From contig NZ_CP091804.1 of NCBI RefSeq assembly GCF_022024275.1, positions 930,001 to 994,000 of the forward strand: a stretch of DNA of 64,000 nucleotides, read 5' to 3'. The stretch comes from Sphingopyxis sp. BSN-002. Its GTDB lineage: Bacteria > Pseudomonadota > Alphaproteobacteria > Sphingomonadales > Sphingomonadaceae. Below are positions 1 through 7,067 of this stretch, piece after piece; within the stretch, counting starts at the first letter, position 1, and each line of letters starts with the position of its first letter. The position numbers and the translations under genes were made by a program. The notes below the pieces were generated by a model. That model searched no databases. It was not told the DNA's origin and saw only the letters and a list, made by a program, of their open reading frames with translations.

Positions 1-50
1 TCGTCGATTTCAACGACCCGAAGGTCGGCTGGGTGACGTCGGCGGGCTAG
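1..50 (+). CDS. 3' end of an unidentified gene (partial)
   Basis: Reading back from the TAG at 48-50 gives an open frame to the window edge, with the C-terminus VDFNDPKVGWVTSAG. The codon choice (G or C mostly in third position) matches the neighbouring genes. Fifteen residues are too few to name a family, so only the presence of a gene end is claimed. Confidence 0.5.
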   Translation, partial: VDFNDPKVGWVTSAG

Positions 51-119
51 CCCTCCGCCAATCTGTCACACGACTCCGCTAACAGGGGCGCGCCATCCCC
101 TGTTCGCAAGGAGTCTCCC

Positions 120-491
120 ATGAGCGAATTGGTACGCGAAATCGTCGAAGTGAACGCCGGCATCGAAGGCGACGAGGAAAACCCGCTGCTGGTCGTCGAT
201 GTCGAGGGGCTTGCCCCCACCGGCGGCTGGACCAGCGTCCGCCTCGAACCCCACACCTATATCGACGCGCCAGACGACGGCTTCCAGGACTTCGACCTCG
301 TCGGCGATCGTCCTCCCCAAATGTCTTCAGAGGGCGCCGCCACCGACGCCCTCACCGAGGTCGAGGCGGGCTACGAAGGTCCGCTCGAGGACTGGTGCAT
401 CGGCGTCCGCGTCCACGCGGTCGACAATATGTTCGAGGAAGAAGTCTTCGGCCCGTGGGACAGCGACGACGAAGAAAGCGAAGCAGCCTAA
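120..491 (+). CDS. Small acidic protein of unknown function
   Basis: This 123-residue protein is strongly acidic, with runs such as EGDEEN near residue 17 and a DSDDEESEAA tail. It has no signal peptide, membrane segment or cysteine motif that I can see, so it is probably a soluble cytoplasmic protein. The start at 120 follows an AAGGAG-type ribosome binding site (caaggagtctccc) at good spacing. It stands alone between the end of an upstream gene and an inverted repeat. I do not recognise the family and propose no function. The coding call rests on codon bias and the ribosome binding site. Confidence 0.75.
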   Translation: MSELVREIVEVNAGIEGDEENPLLVVDVEGLAPTGGWTSVRLEPHTYIDAPDDGFQDFDLVGDRPPQMSSEGAATDALTEVEAGYEGPLEDWCIGVRVHAVDNMFEEEVFGPWDSDDEESEAA

Positions 492-500
492 TCCTGTTAC

Positions 501-576
501 GTCATCCCGGCGAAGGCCGGGATCTCGCCGTAGCCGCATGACGCCAAGGTGAGATTCCGGCCTTCGCCGGAATGAC
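501..576. repeat. Paired inverted intergenic repeat (REP-like)
   Basis: Two arms of about 26 bases face each other: GTCATCCCGGCGAAGGCCGG reading inward at 502 and its near complement ending at 575. Each arm also carries the short CCGGCGAAGGCCGG self-complementary core. Such paired elements recur in sphingomonad intergenic regions. It could fold as one large hairpin at the end of the upstream transcript, but there is no T-run, so a repeat is a better name than a terminator. Confidence 0.75.
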
Positions 577-714
577 GGATGCTTCCCCTGCACTTCGCCG
601 GGCGGCAAAGCCGCTTTGCCGCCCGGCGACATTTTCTGCCCCGCGGCGGTCTGCCGCGAAATTTTAGACACCTTTCCCTTGCCAAGCGCGACATTTTGCA
701 TCATTGGCACCCCC

Positions 715-765
715 ATGCGCGGCAACGCCCTTCTTCTTCTGGGACTTACACGCCCTTGGGCGTGA
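715..765 (+). CDS. Leucine-rich leader peptide of leuA (putative)
   Basis: A 16-codon open frame encodes MRGNALLLLGLTRPWA. Five of the 16 codons are leucine, four of them in a row (730-741), and the frame ends 86 bases before leuA. This is the classic arrangement of an amino-acid-controlled attenuator. The last codons lie in a hairpin, CACGCCC with GGGCGTG (750-765). The 3' half of that hairpin, CCCTTGGGCG (753-762), can instead pair with CGCTCAAGGG (794-803) with one G-U pair, so two exclusive folds exist. The ribosome binding site is weak and I see no U-tract terminator, so the exact mechanism (transcriptional or translational) is open. The assignment is an inference from codon content and position. 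Confidence 0.65.
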   Translation: MRGNALLLLGLTRPWA

Positions 766-851
766 CACTGGCTGCGCGCTAGTCGCGGCCACCCGCTCAA
801 GGGTCCGATCGACGAAGCACCGCAACCGACAGCAGAAGAAGTTTTCCCACC

Positions 852-2516
852 ATGACCATGCTCCGCGACCCCTCGGTCAAGTACAGCGCCTTCCCGCAGG
901 TTCCCTTGACGAACCGCGAATGGCCCGGCCGCGTCACCACCCAGGCGCCGATCTGGCTCTCCACCGACATGCGCGACGGCAACCAGTCGCTGATCGACCC
1001 GATGGATGCCGAGAAAAAGGCGCGCTTCTTCGACCTGCTCGTCAAATGCGGGTTCAAGGAGATCGAGGTCGGATTCCCCAGCGCGGGCGCGACCGAATTC
1101 GACTTCATCTCGGGGCTCGTGAAGAACGGCCGCATCCCCGACGACGTCACGCCGCAGGTGCTGACGCAGAGCCGCGCCGACCTCATCCGCACCAGCTTCG
1201 ACAGCCTCGAAGGCGCGAAAACCGCGATCGTCCACGTCTATAACGCGGTCAGCCCCGCCTGGCGCAAGATCGTCTTCGGCATGGAGATGGACGAGATCAA
1301 GGGCATCGCGATCGAGGGCGCGAAGCAGCTCCGCGACAATGCCGCGCGCCTGCCCGGCACCGACTGGCGCTTCGAATACAGCCCCGAAACCTTCTCGACC
1401 GCCGAGCTCGATTTCAGCATCGCCTGCTGCGAGGCGGTGATGGATATTCTCCAGCCGACGACCGACAAGCCGATCATCCTCAACCTGCCCGCGACGGTCG
1501 AGGCCTCGACGGCGAACATCTACGCCGACCAGATCGAATATTTCTGCAAGAACTTGCCCAATCGCGACCGCGCGATCATCAGCTTGCACACGCACAACGA
1601 CCGCGGCACCGGCGTCGCGGCGGCCGAACTCGGCCTGCTCGCGGGCGCCGACCGCGTCGAGGGCTGCCTATTCGGCAATGGCGAGCGCACCGGCAACACC
1701 TGCCTCGTCACCATCGCGCTCAACATGTACACGCAGGGCGTCGACCCAGAGCTCGACTTCTCGAACATCGACGAGGTCATCCAGACGGTCGAATATTGCA
1801 ACAACCTGCCCGTCCACCCGCGCCACCCCTATGGCGGCGAGCTCGTCTACACCGCCTTTTCGGGCAGCCATCAGGACGCGATCAAGAAAGGCTTCGCCGC
1901 GCGCGAACGCCAGAATGACGAGCGCTGGGAAGTCCCCTATCTGCCCATCGACCCCGCCGACCTCGGCCGCAGCTATGAAGCGGTAATCCGCGTCAACAGC
2001 CAATCGGGCAAGGGCGGCGTCGCATGGGTGCTCGAACAGGACAAGGGCCTGAAACTGCCCAAAAAGATGCAGGCAAGCTTCAGCCATGTCGTGCAGGCGC
2101 TGGCCGACCAGACGAGCCGCGAACTCGGCGCCGAGGATATCTGGCACGCGTTCGAGGGCCAGTATCTGACCACCGAAGCCAAACGCTTCCAGCTCGTCGA
2201 CTGGTCGGAGACGCATTCGGGCGCCGACCGCATCTTCGCCGGCAAGCTCACCATCGACGGCATGCAGCGCAGCGTCAGCGGCCGCGGCAACGGCCTGATG
2301 TCGAGCGTCATCGCGGCCTTGAGCGAAAGCGGCGGCCCGGTGATGGACATCGTCGACTATAGCGAGCACGCGATCGGCCAGGGCAGCAATGTGCAGGCCG
2401 CGGCTTATGTCGAGTGCCGCACCGCGGACGGCAAAAGCCTGTTCGGATGCGGGCTCGATACCGACGTCGCGACAGCCAGCGTGCGGGCGATTTTGTCGGC
2501 AGCGAATGGGGCTTAA
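852..2516 (+). CDS. leuA: 2-isopropylmalate synthase
   Basis: This enzyme condenses acetyl-CoA with 2-oxoisovalerate, the first committed step of leucine synthesis. The 554-residue protein has the DRE-TIM aldolase barrel: the RDGNQ motif at 41-45, and HTHND at 246-250, which supplies two metal-binding histidines. The GNGERTGN loop follows about 25 residues later. A C-terminal regulatory domain of about 120 residues is present (from roughly residue 430). Length and sequence fit the long actinobacterial-type LeuA found in many sphingomonads rather than the shorter enterobacterial type. ATG at 852 is the first good start; MTMLRDPSVKY is a typical N-terminus. A leucine-rich leader peptide upstream suggests attenuation by leucine supply. 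It is a single gene; no leuB, leuC or leuD is nearby. Confidence 0.96.
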   Translation: MTMLRDPSVKYSAFPQVPLTNREWPGRVTTQAPIWLSTDMRDGNQSLIDPMDAEKKARFFDLLVKCGFKEIEVGFPSAGATEFDFISGLVKNGRIPDDVTPQVLTQSRADLIRTSFDSLEGAKTAIVHVYNAVSPAWRKIVFGMEMDEIKGIAIEGAKQLRDNAARLPGTDWRFEYSPETFSTAELDFSIACCEAVMDILQPTTDKPIILNLPATVEASTANIYADQIEYFCKNLPNRDRAIISLHTHNDRGTGVAAAELGLLAGADRVEGCLFGNGERTGNTCLVTIALNMYTQGVDPELDFSNIDEVIQTVEYCNNLPVHPRHPYGGELVYTAFSGSHQDAIKKGFAARERQNDERWEVPYLPIDPADLGRSYEAVIRVNSQSGKGGVAWVLEQDKGLKLPKKMQASFSHVVQALADQTSRELGAEDIWHAFEGQYLTTEAKRFQLVDWSETHSGADRIFAGKLTIDGMQRSVSGRGNGLMSSVIAALSESGGPVMDIVDYSEHAIGQGSNVQAAAYVECRTADGKSLFGCGLDTDVATASVRAILSAANGA

Positions 2517-2524
2517 AGGCTGGG

Positions 2525-2557
2525 CCTTCGACCAATCGCGCAGCGATTGGTCGAAGG
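2525..2557 (+). terminator. Perfect 15-bp hairpin downstream of leuA
   Basis: CCTTCGACCAATCGC pairs perfectly with GCGATTGGTCGAAGG across a three-base loop, starting 8 bases after the leuA stop. There is no T-run after it, so it may stop transcription weakly, protect the 3' end, or simply be a short repeat. Its position at the gene end favours a terminator-like role. Confidence 0.6.
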
Positions 2558-2609
2558 AACGTTAGCCCCGCACGATCCCCGGAACTAACCGGCACATATC
2601 CCCGCCCCC

Positions 2610-2850
2610 GGCAGCCACCACTGGACGCCGCGGCTCCAGCGCGAGTTTCTGGAGGCTTTCGCTACCAACGGGTCGGTGAAGATTTCGGCGGCGAAGGTTT
2701 GCATGTCGCCCGCCGCCGTCTATCAGCCGGACAGCGGCCCGAGGGCGCGGCGCTCCGGATCGGCTGCGCCGCGGCGCTGCTGATCGCGCGCCCGGCGACG
2801 GCTTACTACCCGCAAAACCACGGCCGGATGGCACCCGATCGGCGTCAACC
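2610..2850 (+). pseudogene. Remnant of a small helix-turn-helix protein gene
   Basis: In one frame, bases 2622-2726 read WTPRLQREFLEAFATNGSVK followed by ISAAKVCMSPAAVYQ. This resembles the N-terminus of a small HTH protein family common in sphingomonads (WTPxRQRxFLEALAxxGSV..AA..V.MS..xAY). After codon 2724-2726 the similarity continues in another frame as PEGAALRIGCAAALLIAR (from about 2738), where intact members have a GA-x-FR-x-AW-x-AAL stretch. A frame change and the loss of a few residues between these parts, plus no intact C-terminus, indicate a decayed gene. It lies between the leuA hairpin and the cspA promoter. The family resemblance is from memory and should be treated as tentative. 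Confidence 0.5.
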
Positions 2851-2879
2851 TTGACTTTTCAAGGAAAACCGCCCATATC
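2849..2879 (+). promoter_or_regulatory. Likely cspA promoter
   Basis: TTGACT at 2851-2856 is followed after 17 bases by CATATC at 2874-2879, a fair sigma-70-type pair. The -35 lies within an inverted repeat, CCTTGA-CTTT-TCAAGG (2849-2864). Transcription would start near 2886 and give a 5' leader of about 120 bases before cspA. Long leaders of this kind are typical of cold-shock genes. Confidence 0.5.
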
Positions 2880-3006
2880 CGGGAAGCTAACGTCGCATGC
2901 GACGGAATTTGACGGCCCCTTGGGGCAGACTCTTCCCTTCACACGCTACCAGCTCCGCCGGTGCTTTTGCCGGTGGATTCCCTGTTTTCGTGAAAGGAAA
3001 CACCCC

Positions 3007-3213
3007 ATGCCGATCGGCACCGTAAAATTCTTCAACCAGGACAAGGGCTATGGCTTCATCGAGAATGAAGACGGCTCGGGCGACAGCTTCGTCCACATCA
3101 CCGCGGTCCAGGCCGCGGGCATGGACACGCTCAACAAGGAGCAGCGCGTCTCCTACGAACTCGAAACCGGCAAGAACGGCAAGACTTCGGCAGTCAACCT
3201 CCAGTCGGCCTGA
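3007..3213 (+). CDS. cspA: Cold-shock protein, CspA family
   Basis: This 68-residue single-domain nucleic-acid-binding protein starts [18 protein letters not shown]. Both RNA-binding signatures are present, KGYGFI (RNP1-like) and DSFVHI (RNP2-like), so an RNA chaperone role in the cytoplasm is well supported. An in-frame open stretch extends upstream to 2851, but ATG at 3007 has a GAAAGGAAA ribosome binding site and gives the family's usual N-terminus. The next gene, an IF-1 paralogue, begins two bases after its stop. The pair is thus a translation-linked unit, probably cold-responsive through the long leader. Confidence 0.95.
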   Translation: MPIGTVKFFNQDKGYGFIENEDGSGDSFVHITAVQAAGMDTLNKEQRVSYELETGKNGKTSAVNLQSA

Positions 3214-3215
3214 TC

Positions 3216-3479
3216 TTGGCCAAGGAGGAACTGATGACCTTCGAGGGGCAGATCGACGAGATCCTGCCTGACGGTCGCTTCGGCGTCGTGCTCGAAAACG
3301 GTCATCGGGTCATCGTCTATACGGCGGGCCGGATGCGGCGTTTCCGCATCCGGTCGGTCGTCGGCGACGCTGTGCGCGTCGAGATGACGCCCTATGACCT
3401 CAGCAAGGGCCGCCTCGTCTACCGCGAACGCGGGGGCGGGCCGGTTCCGCCGAGCCAGCGCAAACGGCGCGGGCTCTGA
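3216..3479 (+). CDS. infA: Translation initiation factor IF-1 paralogue
   Basis: The 87-residue product follows the IF-1 S1/OB-fold closely: FEG-x-I at the start, [21 protein letters not shown][15 protein letters not shown]. IF-1 occupies the ribosomal A site during initiation. The TTG start at 3216 gives MAKEEL, the canonical IF-1 N-terminus. The same codons (AAG GAG GAA) also form a strong ribosome binding site for an ATG at 3234, so two forms are possible. The C-terminus is about 15 residues longer than the usual 72-residue IF-1 and basic (SQRKRRGL). A chromosomal copy elsewhere is expected, so this is probably an accessory, cold-linked paralogue rather than the housekeeping gene. Confidence 0.88.
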   Translation: MAKEELMTFEGQIDEILPDGRFGVVLENGHRVIVYTAGRMRRFRIRSVVGDAVRVEMTPYDLSKGRLVYRERGGGPVPPSQRKRRGL

Positions 3480-3516
3480 ACGAAGAGAGCCAGCGCAAAC
3501 GGCGCCGGCTCCGAAC
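3452..3516 (+). repeat. Imperfect 30-bp direct repeat at the IF-1 gene end
   Basis: Bases 3452-3481 and 3487-3516 match at 28 of 30 positions (GAGCCAGCGCAAACGGCGC in both). The first copy encodes the basic C-terminal tail and stop of the IF-1 paralogue; the second lies just downstream. It looks like a recent short tandem duplication. Confidence 0.8.
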
Positions 3517-3579
3517 TGCAGGGATCGGCGCATCCGGCGCCGGTCTCCAACAACAAAACACGTAAAATCAAAGATAAAG

Positions 3580-3735
3580 ATGATGACTATGTATACGAAT
3601 ATGAACTCGATTTTTCCCGCTCTGCCCGCGCTGTCGCTGGCCGGCAAGGCCCAGACGGCCAGTCCGTCGCGCCGCCGCCGCCCGACGCTGTCGCGCCGCG
3701 AGCTCCGGCGTATCATCGCCGATATGGTCGACTGA
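3580..3735 (+). CDS. Small arginine-rich protein (51 aa)
   Basis: The frame from ATG 3580 encodes a 51-residue protein with a mildly hydrophobic start (MMTMYTNMNSIFPALPALSL), an RRRR cluster and a helical tail, LSRRELRRIIADMVD. The region just upstream and the first codons are less GC-rich than the surroundings. Three in-frame ATGs (3580, 3583, 3589) make the exact start uncertain. It is short and basic, so a nucleic-acid-binding role is possible but not shown. I do not recognise a named family. It sits between the IF-1 paralogue and another tiny protein. Confidence 0.55.
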   Translation: MMTMYTNMNSIFPALPALSLAGKAQTASPSRRRRPTLSRRELRRIIADMVD

Positions 3736-3762
3736 TCGACCGTAAGCGCCAAGGAAGCAGCC

Positions 3763-3969
3763 ATGTCGGCCACTACCGATTTCTATATCGCACAGGCGGA
3801 CAAGTGCCGGACCGAGGCCGACGCCTCGCCGCTGACGCAGGTCCGCGACCGCAATCTGCGCGCCGCGGCGGCGTGGCAGGCGATGGCCGACAAGCTGCTC
3901 CACAGCGAAAAACTGCGCGCCGACAAGGAACGGCTTGCCGCGATCGCGGCCACCCCCGACGCGGGCTGA
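3763..3969 (+). CDS. Small helical protein of unknown function
   Basis: The 68-residue protein begins MSATTDFYIAQADKCRTEAD and is predicted to be almost entirely helical: AQADKCRTEAD, VRDRNLRAAAAWQAMADKLL, and a charged SEKLRADKERLA stretch. Similar short proteins occur widely in sphingomonads. ATG at 3763 follows AAGGAAGCAGCC, an acceptable ribosome binding site. No signal peptide or metal motif is visible. Function unknown. Confidence 0.7.
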   Translation: MSATTDFYIAQADKCRTEADASPLTQVRDRNLRAAAAWQAMADKLLHSEKLRADKERLAAIAATPDAG

Positions 3970-3977
3970 TCGCCCCG

Positions 3978-4009
3978 ACCATGATATAAAGAATTCTTTA
4001 TATCATGGT
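3978..4009. promoter_or_regulatory. Perfect 32-bp palindrome, likely operator for metE
   Basis: The half-site ACCATGATATAAAGAA is followed directly by its exact reverse complement, so 32 bases form a perfect dyad in an otherwise GC-rich region. Its last base is the first base of the TTGACA -35 element of the metE promoter. The core ATATAAAGAATTCTTTATAT resembles the sites I recall for ArsR-family SahR regulators of methionine genes in proteobacteria. That identity is from memory and unverified. Overlap with the -35 favours repression. Confidence 0.75.
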
Positions 4010-4036
4010 TGACACGGCCGCCGCGCCGCCTATGCT
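4009..4036 (+). promoter_or_regulatory. metE promoter
   Basis: TTGACA (4009-4014) and TATGCT (4031-4036) are separated by 16 bases, close to the sigma-70 consensus. The predicted start near 4043 coincides with the beginning of the cobalamin riboswitch, which supports the call. Confidence 0.75.
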
Positions 4037-4045
4037 GAAGACTGT

Positions 4046-4225
4046 CGAGGTTCTTCGCGCCGTTCGTACGGCACGAAGCTAAGACGGGAAGCCGGTGCGA
4101 AACCGGCGCTGCCCCCGCAACTGTAAGCGGCGAGCGGCGGTCACCATGTGTCACTGGTTCGGCAAGGAACCGGGAAGGCCCGACCGCAGCACTGACCCGC
4201 GAGCCAGGAGACCTGCCTCGTCAGA
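4046..4225 (+). ncRNA. Cobalamin riboswitch (AdoCbl aptamer)
   Basis: The conserved blocks appear in order: GGTTC near 4049, GCTAAGACGGGAAGCCGGTG, the B12 box region CTGCCCCCGCAACTGTAAGC, a peripheral stem ending in GGGAAGGC, and GAGCCAGGAGACCTGCC at 4201-4217. The switch sits between the promoter and metE, the B12-independent methionine synthase. This is the standard logic of shutting off MetE when B12 is available for MetH. A GCGCCCC/GGGGTGC hairpin at 4268-4293 may be part of the expression platform; with no clear U-tract after it, control could be at translation. Confidence 0.95.
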
Positions 4226-4351
4226 TACGTCCTCCGGCGGGGTGTCCGGGCTGGCCGATGCATGGCTGCGCCCCGTCTTGCCTTTTGGGGTGCGGATCAC
4301 CGTGCCGTCGCGTCCGTCCGCCGCCCTTGCCCAACGCAAGGTGCTGAAAAC

Positions 4352-6670
4352 ATGACCGTCGCCGTCGCCACCCTCGGCTTCCCCCGCATCGGCCTTCGCC
4401 GCGAACTCAAGCATGCGCTCGAAAGCTACTGGTCGGGCAAATCGACCCTCGCCGACCTGCAAAGCGCCGCCGCCGGCCTCCGTGCGCTGAACTGGAACCG
4501 CCAGAAAGCGCTCGGCGCCGACATCCTGCCGTCGAACGACTTCTCGCTCTACGACCATGTCCTCGACACCAGCGCGCTGATCGGCGCCGTCCCGCCGCGC
4601 TACGACTGGGCGGGCGAGAGCGTCGACCCCGACCTCTATTTCGCCATGGCCCGCGGCGCGCAGCAGCCCGCCGCCTGCGGGCACGCCCATGGCGGCGACA
4701 CGACGGCGATGGAAATGACCAAATGGTTCGACACCAACTATCATTTCCTCGTCCCCGAACTCGTGGCCGGCCAGAGTTTCCGCATCGCCTCGACCAAGAT
4801 CTTCGACGAATATGAAGAGGCCAAGGCACTGGGTTATCAGACGCGCCCCGCCCTCCTCGGTCCCGTCAGCTATCTGATGCTGGCAAAGGGCAAGGCGGTC
4901 GAGCCGCTCGCCCTGCTGCCCCGGCTCCTCGAGGTCTACGCCGAAATCCTGTCGCGTCTCGCGGCGCTGGGCGCCGACTGGGTACAGATCGACGAACCCT
5001 GCCTTGTCCTCGACCTGACCGATGCGCAGCGCATCGCCTTCGAACGCGCCTATTCCGCGCTCGCCACCCGCGGGCCGAAGCTGATGCTCACCACATACTT
5101 CGGCGGCCTCGGCGACAATCTCGACCTCGTCGCAGAGCTTCCGGTACACGGCCTTCACCTCGACCTCGTCCGCGCCCCCGACCAGCTCGAGCCCGCGCTC
5201 GCGAAGCTCCAGCCGCATGTCCTGCTCTCATTGGGCGTGATCGACGGCCGCAACATTTGGCGCGCCAACCTCCCCGACCTCTACTGGCGCCTCAAGGCGC
5301 TCGCGGCCCAGCGCGACCTCATCCTCGCGCCGTGCTGCTCGCTCCTCCACGTCCCCGTCGACCTCGCGCTCGAAACGTCGCTCGACCCCGAAATCGCCCA
5401 GTGGCTCGCCTTCGCCGTGCAAAAGGTCGAGGAACTCGCCGCACTCGCCAAGGCGCTCAACGAAGGCGAGGACGCGAGCTTCGCTGCCTTCTCCGCCTCG
5501 CGCATCGCCGCGGTCGCGCGCCAGACCTCGCCGAAGATCCACGACCCGGCGGTCACCCAGCGCCTCGCCGCCCTCGACGCTGGCGCCACGAACCGCGCAT
5601 CCCCCTTCGCCGCCCGCCGCGAAGCGCAGCAAGCGCGCCTGAACCTCCCCGCCTACCCCACCACCACCATCGGCAGCTTCCCGCAGACCCCCGAAGTCCG
5701 CAAGGCCCGCGCCGCACACCTCAAGGGCGAGATCGACGACGCGGCCTATGCGCAATATCTCCGCGTCGAAACGCGCGCCGCGGTCAAATGGCAGGAGGAG
5801 ATCGGCCTCGACGTCCTCGTCCACGGCGAGTTCGAGCGCAACGACATGGTGCAATATTTCGGCGAACAGCTCGCCGGCTTCGCCTTCACCCGCGCCGGCT
5901 GGGTGCAAAGCTATGGCTCGCGCTGCGTCCGCCCGCCGATCCTCTACGGCGACGTCTCGCGCCCCGAGGCCATGACGGTCGACTGGTGGCGCTATGCGCA
6001 GGACCAGACCGACAAGCCGATGAAGGGCATGCTCACCGGCCCGGTGACCATCCTCAACTGGTCCTTCGTCCGCGACGACCAGCCGCGTGCGGAAAGCTGC
6101 CGCCAGATCGCGCTTGCGATCCGCGACGAGGTGCAGGACTTGGAGGCCGCCGGCGCCGCGATCATCCAGATCGACGAAGCGGCTTTGCGCGAAGGCCTGC
6201 CGCTCCGCCGCAGCGAATGGCAGGCCTATCTCGACTGGGCGGTCGAAAGCTTCCGCATCGCCGCCAGCGGCGTCCGCGACGACACCCAGATCCACACCCA
6301 TATGTGCTATTCGGAGTTCAACGACATCATCCGCGCGATCGGCGCGATGGACGCCGACGTCATCTCGATCGAGACCGCACGGTCGCAGATGGAGCTGCTC
6401 GACGCCTTCGCCTCCTACGCCTATCCCAACGAGGTCGGCCCCGGCGTCTATGACATCCACTCGCCGCGCATCCCCGCGGAGCGCGAGATGACCGACCTGC
6501 TGACGCTGGCCGCAAAGCATGTCCCCGCAGCGCAGATCTGGGTGAACCCCGATTGCGGGCTCAAGACGCGCAAGTGGGACGAGGTGCGCCCCGCGCTGAT
6601 CGCGATGGTCGCCGCGGCGAAATCGATGCGCGCCCGCGCGCTCGTGAAGGAGGCCTATCTTGCCAAATGA
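4352..6670 (+). CDS. metE: Cobalamin-independent methionine synthase
   Basis: MetE transfers a methyl group from methyltetrahydropteroyl-triglutamate to homocysteine, the last step of methionine synthesis, without B12. The 772-residue length is normal. The N-terminal half starts TVAVATLGFPRIGLRRELK; the catalytic half has YPTTTIGSFPQTPEVR, HTHMCYSEF and NPDCGLKTR, whose histidine and cysteines bind zinc (the last cysteine is about residue 735). An open frame reaches back to 4262, but ATG 4352 gives the family N-terminus and lies beyond the riboswitch. A thioesterase gene overlaps its last 11 bases. Confidence 0.97.
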   Translation: MTVAVATLGFPRIGLRRELKHALESYWSGKSTLADLQSAAAGLRALNWNRQKALGADILPSNDFSLYDHVLDTSALIGAVPPRYDWAGESVDPDLYFAMARGAQQPAACGHAHGGDTTAMEMTKWFDTNYHFLVPELVAGQSFRIASTKIFDEYEEAKALGYQTRPALLGPVSYLMLAKGKAVEPLALLPRLLEVYAEILSRLAALGADWVQIDEPCLVLDLTDAQRIAFERAYSALATRGPKLMLTTYFGGLGDNLDLVAELPVHGLHLDLVRAPDQLEPALAKLQPHVLLSLGVIDGRNIWRANLPDLYWRLKALAAQRDLILAPCCSLLHVPVDLALETSLDPEIAQWLAFAVQKVEELAALAKALNEGEDASFAAFSASRIAAVARQTSPKIHDPAVTQRLAALDAGATNRASPFAARREAQQARLNLPAYPTTTIGSFPQTPEVRKARAAHLKGEIDDAAYAQYLRVETRAAVKWQEEIGLDVLVHGEFERNDMVQYFGEQLAGFAFTRAGWVQSYGSRCVRPPILYGDVSRPEAMTVDWWRYAQDQTDKPMKGMLTGPVTILNWSFVRDDQPRAESCRQIALAIRDEVQDLEAAGAAIIQIDEAALREGLPLRRSEWQAYLDWAVESFRIAASGVRDDTQIHTHMCYSEFNDIIRAIGAMDADVISIETARSQMELLDAFASYAYPNEVGPGVYDIHSPRIPAEREMTDLLTLAAKHVPAAQIWVNPDCGLKTRKWDEVRPALIAMVAAAKSMRARALVKEAYLAK

Positions 6671-7067
6671 TGCCGCGCACAACGCGATGCCGACGGGCCA
6701 GCCCGCCGTCCGCGTCACCGCCATGCCCGCCAACGCCAATGTCTATGGCGATATTTTCGGCGGCTGGCTGATGGCGCAGATGGACCTTGCCGCCTCGTCG
6801 GTCGCGTCGCTCCACGCGCGCGGCCGCGCGGTGACGATCTCGGTGGAGGGCATGTCCTTCCACCGCCCCGTCTTCGTCGGTGACGAGGTCTCGGTCTTCG
6901 GCCGCCTCGTAAAGGTCGGGCGCACCTCGATGCACGTCGAGGTCGAAACCTGGGCACGCGACCGCCATTCCGAGGATAGTCACAAGGTGACGCAGGCGAT
7001 CTTCATCTTTGTCGCCGTCGGTCCCGACCGCAGACCGCGGGCGGTCCCGCCGGCCGCGCCAGGCTAA
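6660..7067 (+). CDS. Acyl-CoA thioesterase, hotdog fold (YciA-like)
   Basis: The 135-residue protein has the YciA/BACH signature: NVYGDIFGGWLMAQMDLAAS, then VTISVEGMSFHRPVFVGDEV and a GRTSMHVEVE strand. These enzymes hydrolyse acyl-CoA esters. The TTG start at 6660 overlaps metE by 11 bases. An AAGGAGG ribosome binding site (6647-6653) inside metE stands at ideal spacing, which favours it over ATG 6687. It is co-transcribed with metE and so presumably under the same B12 control, though no metabolic link to methionine is evident. Confidence 0.88.
   Translation: MPNDAAHNAMPTGQPAVRVTAMPANANVYGDIFGGWLMAQMDLAASSVASLHARGRAVTISVEGMSFHRPVFVGDEVSVFGRLVKVGRTSMHVEVETWARDRHSEDSHKVTQAIFIFVAVGPDRRPRAVPPAAPG

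Noticed and set aside
501-576. Intrinsic terminator for the gene at 120-491
   Set aside because: The structure is symmetric with two self-complementary arms and has no T-run. It fits a repeat element better, though it may also slow transcription.
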